DNA from: Metopolophium dirhodum
Lineage: Eukaryota > Arthropoda > Insecta > Hemiptera > Aphididae
DNA: 64,000 nucleotides
Direction: 5' to 3'
NCBI RefSeq assembly: GCF_019925205.1
Contig: NC_083566.1
Location: 33,418,001 to 33,482,000, forward strand
Position 1 is the first letter of the stretch. Each line of letters opens with the position of its first letter. The position numbers were made by a program, and so were the translations under genes. Below, piece after piece: positions 60,354-64,000 of this stretch. The notes below the pieces were generated by a model, which saw only the letters and a program-made list of their open reading frames with translations, did no database searches and had not been told where the DNA came from.

Positions 60354-60960
60354 GCCTGAGCCACCAGTGTTTCCACACGCGGTCGGTCGTTGAATGTTCT
60401 CTGGGTTTAGGACACGATTATACAGTAGTATAGGTAGGCCGTAGGGGCTTAAAAACGTCGACGGAAGGAAAAAAACTGAAGAGTCGGGAGCAACGATAAC
60501 GGACGAATTTACGTGGGTTCAAAGATTACAATAACATTGAACAAACAATAATAATATTATTAACCGACCGACTACGACACCTCCGACATCGCACACGCGA
60601 CAGCGGCAGAACGCAAACTGGACGGTGTACATGCACTATAGCAACAGTCATTCGAATAATTTATGTAAATCACATTCTTGGATTTCGTAAATCAAATAAT
60701 AATAATAATAATATTATATTATTCATCGGGCACGACAGTCTTCGACACCGATTGCACGAACGACATACCGAACGCCGACGAGGCACACATCGAAACTATA
60801 AAGTAATAAACTCGACCTACCTCTACCTGCCTATTCAGTATTCGTTTTTTTTTTTTTTTTTTATTCAAACCGTTTGACGACGACGATGACGATAAAGTAT
60901 TATGTTATATTCACGCGACGGCTGACTGACGGACGGACGTTATCGATGTAATATTTGATT
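60354..60960 (-). promoter_or_regulatory. CpG-rich promoter region of SGPP
   Basis: GC- and CpG-rich sequence directly upstream of the SGPP start (minus-strand 5' side), for example CGACACCTCCGACATCGCAC and CACACGCGACAGCGGC, in contrast to the AT-rich flanks. No convincing TATA box. It includes an (AAT)n microsatellite at about 60691-60710 and a poly-T run near 60846. The 5' UTR likely starts within it. Divergent transcription to the right is possible but no plus-strand gene is visible. Confidence 0.5.
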
Positions 60961-62117
60961 AGTATTAACGTGATAACACCGTATCATCACAAAACGAATC
61001 ATAGATACAGCTATAAAATATAATATAGCTTAAATGCTTAATATAGACCTTTGAACCATAGATTAATCAATATATTGTATAAATGTATTGCAATGTTGAA
61101 TTATGTTTGATCTACGAACACCGGAACACGCAATGTTGGTTACACGAAATCAAGATTTTCAAGGAAGAAAAATGAATTCAAGAGCGTTCAAAACGTTACA
61201 CGTGCAATGTACAAACGATGCGTACCGGACCCGTATCGGACTCAGACTTCGATACGAGCCGGTACGTAACTATTCCTGTCGGTACCTAAATTAATAACTA
61301 TCCCATATCGATACGTATCGAATTTTTCTTCTTGAAAATCTCCGATGTGACAAGAATCGGATTCGGTTCAAGCACATTATATTCGATTGAACACGTTTAA
61401 TCTATAGTTGCACTACCTATCTAAGGTTAAAGGTATTTTTTTGTCCGCCAGATGTATAGATACTATATACGGATTATGGAATGCATAGGTACAGATTTCT
61501 GTTCGTTCAATTATGGTTAGGTCACTTCGGTATTTACTAAAAATTGTCAACAAACGCGGGAAAGTTGATGAAAATAAAAATTACTAAAACAAGTGCTCAA
61601 GCTTATTTAATCAATACATTAATTAATTATCAGGTAATAATTATTATAATATTGTTCGACGTTTGCACAAATTGCGCCGCTGCTCAGTTTGGACTTGGAG
61701 TGTATTGTTTGAACCTGCGTGTAAAGGTTAAACTTTGGTTGTTTGATGGAGATATTCGCAGAAATAGATTGTTTGGGGACTTTGCCTATCTCCAAAATGT
61801 CGTATGATCTCGAAATCGCTCGCAGCTTTTGATGCGACTCTTCCCCGTATCGAAGTATAAGACGTCTAGAAAACAAAACTCAAATACCGTAGTCATCGGT
61901 TAATTACACATTGAAAACCGTTGTCAAATTTCCTAGATCCGGCACTGCCGCTGTGGAGTCCACGACTTATGTCAGCTGCGGTCCACGAAGCTATCAACTT
62001 TCTGGTCGTATACACACACACGATATTATGCCGCCCACATTCGTGTTTGTATTGGTAACATATAAATAGTAAATACTATAAATATACGTAATATCATTGA
62101 TTATAATTACTAGTATT
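60961..62117. other. No gene seen; transposon-like scraps
   Basis: 61200-61375 has interspersed TACCGG and CGATACG words (GATACGTATCG) reminiscent of the ACCGGTA-rich hAT MITE at 4560. 61934-61985 (TAGATCCGGCACTGCCGCTG, CAGCTGCGGTCCACGAAGC) looks like transposon ends. The frames at 61103 and 61544-61876 have no support. Confidence 0.4.
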
Positions 62118-62131
62118 ATATGTAGACATGT

Positions 62132-62848
62132 GACAAGATAAAACGAAAGTAATGGAATTACTCCCCAATGGGGAAGAAAACGTGGTTATCAATGATTATA
62201 CCTTTGAGAAAGTTAAAGAATTCAAATACCTTGGAACGACGATTACCAACAACAATGATTGGAGTACCGAAATTATAAGTCGTATACGCAAGGCAGAAAG
62301 GGCTTATTTTGCATTACATAAATTTTTCAAATCAAAACTATTTTCCAGAAGAACTAAGATCAGACTGTACATGACCATAATAAGACCAATGGTAACCTAT
62401 GGATGTGAAATATGGCCCACAACCAAACAATTAGAAAAAAGGCTGCTAGTATTTGAAAATAAAATACTGAGGAAGATTTGTGGTCCAGTGTTTGATAGCG
62501 AGCTAAATAATTGGCGTAGAAGAAAAAATACTGAACTAAGAGAAATCACTGAAGTTCCACTATTAACAAGCCACATTAAGTGTCAAAGACTCAAATGGTT
62601 TGGTCATACCATGCGGAAAACAGAAACCACTAATACGAGAGCAGTAATGGAGTGGCAACCGACAGGGAAAAGACCAAGAGGGAGGCCTAGAAAGCGATGG
62701 ATGGATGGAATAAGGAAGGACTTAGAAACATTGGAAGTGACAAATTGGGAAGATGGAGTTCAGGATCGTGATTATTGGAGAACGGTGACGGTGGTGGCCA
62801 AAATTCTTAAAGAATTGTAAAGCCAAAAGAAGAAGAAGAAGAAGAAGA
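62132..62848 (+). mobile_element. Young 5'-truncated LINE insertion with 14-bp TSD
   Basis: 717 bp starting GACAAGATAAAACG and ending in a (GAA)n tail (about 62828-62848), flanked by a perfect 14-bp target duplication, ATATGTAGACATGT, at 62118-62131 and 62849-62862. Only the 3' end of the element was copied, the usual outcome of target-primed reverse transcription. The uninterrupted frame and the identical duplications indicate a recent insertion, so a full-length source is probably present elsewhere in the genome. Confidence 0.9.
62134..62820 (+). pseudogene. LINE reverse transcriptase, C-terminal fragment
   Basis: Open to the stop at 62818-62820. The in-frame sequence from 62134 is QDKTKVMELL, then FEKVKEFKYLGTTITNNNDW, IRLYMTIIRPMVTYGCEIW, LVFENKILRKICGPV and RLKWFGHTMRK, ending with a basic GKRPRGRPRKRWMD segment. 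This is the thumb/connection region after the RT palm plus the C-terminal basic tail of non-LTR elements. The YLG, YGCEIW and GRPRKRW motifs are diagnostic. The catalytic FADD box and the endonuclease are absent through 5' truncation, not mutation. First ATG 62152 gives 222 residues, but no promoter is expected. It is related to the decayed copy at 37270 but too diverged to be the same subfamily. Confidence 0.85.
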
Positions 62849-62862
62849 ATATGTAGACATGT

Positions 62863-63236
62863 AGTATAATTACTACCTACATAAATACATAATCAATGGT
62901 AATAGTAAACATGCGATAAAATAAGGCTCTGCGAGTTTTAATATAATTTGTCGATTTCCCACAACATATACCTCTGCGAACAGTGACGCGGTGAATGGTA
63001 ATTTTAGAGGCAATTGCCTCTAAGATTTTTCTTAAATAGAGGGGTGAGTGGGCCGGTGGGTCCCCTTGTAAGTGTAGTATGATATACTACTATACTCAAT
63101 AAGTAGTCAATAATGATCTGAAATATAATTAGTTATATTATATCAATATACATTAAAACATCAATGTTATTAGTATTTTATATAGTTTTTTTTTATTAGG
63201 TATAAGGACTCGACGACAGAGGTCATAAGACTGTAG
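62863..63236. other. No gene seen
   Basis: AT-rich. A perfect 16-bp palindrome, AGAGGCAATTGCCTCT, lies at about 63007-63022. Confidence 0.5.
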
Positions 63237-63430
63237 GCTGGTAGGGTTGGTACAGAAGGGTTGGTATGGTTGCAGGTACGGTCGGTTAGGAACACGTGTA
63301 TACGTGGCAGGGTTTTTGCGCGCTGCGAACCCGGGTGGTCACCCATCCGAGAACTAGTGGCAGCGGCTGTTGCTTACTTTCAATCACGTCGCGTGATTGA
63401 TTTCAGTCACTGAGCCGCGCCGAGCTACAA
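63237..63430 (-). mobile_element. 5S-rRNA-derived SINE-like sequence
   Basis: On the minus strand the stretch 63377-63320 reads TAAGCAACAGCCGC, CTAGTTCTCGGATGGGTGAC and CACCCGGGTTC. This aligns with the 3' half of animal 5S rRNA (AAGCA-C, AGTACT-GGATGGGTGACC, GGGAA). The 5' half of 5S is replaced by a different GC-rich leader (CTCGGCGCGGCTCAGTGACT) that carries a CAATCACG/CGTGATTG hairpin, so it is not a normal 5S gene. A unique tail continues to about 63237. Best explained as a SINE of the 5S-derived class (SINE3-like) or a 5S retropseudogene. Confidence 0.5.
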
Positions 63431-63539
63431 ATTACAATACATTATTACGCATTAATACTTGGGATATCTTTGTAACTTTCGTATGGAAAATTTTAAGTTC
63501 AACACGCAACTGTTTGCGAAAATGCTTTTTCTACTCTAG

Positions 63540-63727
63540 TGTACAAGAATAAGTATAGAAACTGGTTCCAAAATATAGATTCCTATCTGCGATCAAAACT
63601 ATCCAGTGTCGAGCCTAAAATATTGAAACTTGTTGCAGAAATACTACATCAGCCTACATCCGCGTACCTACAACAAAAGATTAAGAACCGCTTGTTCTAT
63701 TTAATATCTTTCTTCCTTGTGCATTAA
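63540..63727 (+). CDS. Possible terminal coding exon, unknown protein
   Basis: A strong acceptor (GCTTTTTCTACTCTAG) ends at 63539. The frame read from 63542 is open for about 61 codons (YKNKYRNWFQNIDSYLRSKL, then SSVEPKILKLVAEILHQPTS, AYLQQKIKNRLFYLISFF) and stops at 63725-63727. Amphipathic, helix-like composition that is better than the AT-driven frames nearby. AATAAA lies at 63791-63796. The 5' exons would be to the left on the plus strand but none is identified. Could be the tail of an unannotated gene or of a transposon protein. Confidence 0.33.
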
Positions 63728-63790
63728 AATAATTATACGATTTATTTGAAATGTATAAGAAAAATGTGGGTCGTTCACTGTCACGAAAGG

Positions 63791-63796
63791 AATAAA
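63791..63796 (+). terminator. AATAAA poly(A) signal
   Basis: 64 bases after the stop of the possible exon at 63540. Confidence 0.35.
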
Positions 63797-63891
63797 CACA
63801 CTAACTAACATTAGTCATTATTCATTAACTATGGTTTCGTATAGTCACCTAACAGTAAATGTGTCGCTTTCTATATTAACAAATAACAGGG

Positions 63892-63990
63892 GATACGGAT
63901 GACATTCGGCCTCATCCAAACGTGGCGTGCGATGGGCATAATGCTGACAGTCAATTGGCCGAAAGTGTTAAAGCCGACAAGGTTACATGA
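63892..63990 (+). other. Short GC-richer open stretch at the window edge
   Basis: After ACAAATAACAG (63879-63889) the frame reads DTDDIRPHPNVACDGHNADS, then QLAESVKADKVT and a stop at 63988-63990. The composition is coding-like but it is short and cut off from context by the window end. It could be an exon or a transposon fragment. Confidence 0.2.
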
Positions 63991-64000
63991 CGAAAAGCCA

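Noticed and set aside
1..64000. Search for bacterial-type operons, CRISPR arrays, intact tRNA genes or viral insertions
   Set aside because: None seen. The texture is eukaryotic throughout and only a tRNA-like A-box in a SINE and a 5S-like SINE were found.

Overview
The window looks like nuclear DNA of a sap-feeding hemipteran insect, most probably an aphid. The base composition is strongly AT-rich, short motifs such as TAGGTACCTA recur, there are many short AT-rich dispersed repeats and small hAT transposons, and one intact insect-type gene is split by GT-AG introns. Most of the 64 kb is non-coding or repeat-derived. The species call is inference from texture; no marker gene settles it.

One gene is complete and well supported. 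It is a sphingosine-1-phosphate phosphatase (SGPP family) on the minus strand, 60353 to 54791. It has six exons, a 398-residue product and all three lipid-phosphatase motifs. A GC-rich, CpG-rich block upstream (60354-60960) is its likely promoter.

Left third (1-30300): two GC-rich blocks look like terminal exons of plus-strand genes whose bodies lie mostly outside this window or in long introns. One (890 to about 1455) ends in a small membrane-protein reading frame and an AATAAA. The other (30048-30300) is an open 83-codon terminal exon with a good acceptor. A possible 49-nt micro-exon sits at 15904-15952. The space between is filled with repeats: three hAT-type elements with perfect 8-bp target duplications (one nested in a tRNA-derived SINE), several copies of a large dispersed family (called family I), a small inverted-repeat family (family II) and a roughly 375-bp dispersed unit (family III).

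Middle (30.3-54 kb): a GC-rich block ending in a strong donor (33031) may be a 5' leader exon, and a 55-codon reading frame with a poly(A) signal lies at 34492-34659. Decayed remains of a LINE with an endonuclease domain, a kelch-like BTB/BACK gene, a second LINE and an integrase-type gene are also present. A two-exon minus-strand model at 46663-46073 encodes a short secreted peptide and is the most interesting small-gene candidate. A 1.3-kb fold-back copy of family I lies at 50599-51918.

Right end (60.9-64 kb): a recently inserted, 5'-truncated LINE has an open 222-residue reverse-transcriptase C-terminus, a (GAA)n tail and a 14-bp target duplication. A 5S-rRNA-derived SINE-like sequence and a possible terminal exon (63540-63727) follow. 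I found no operon-like or defence-like system. The novelty here is in small peptide genes and mobile-element structure.
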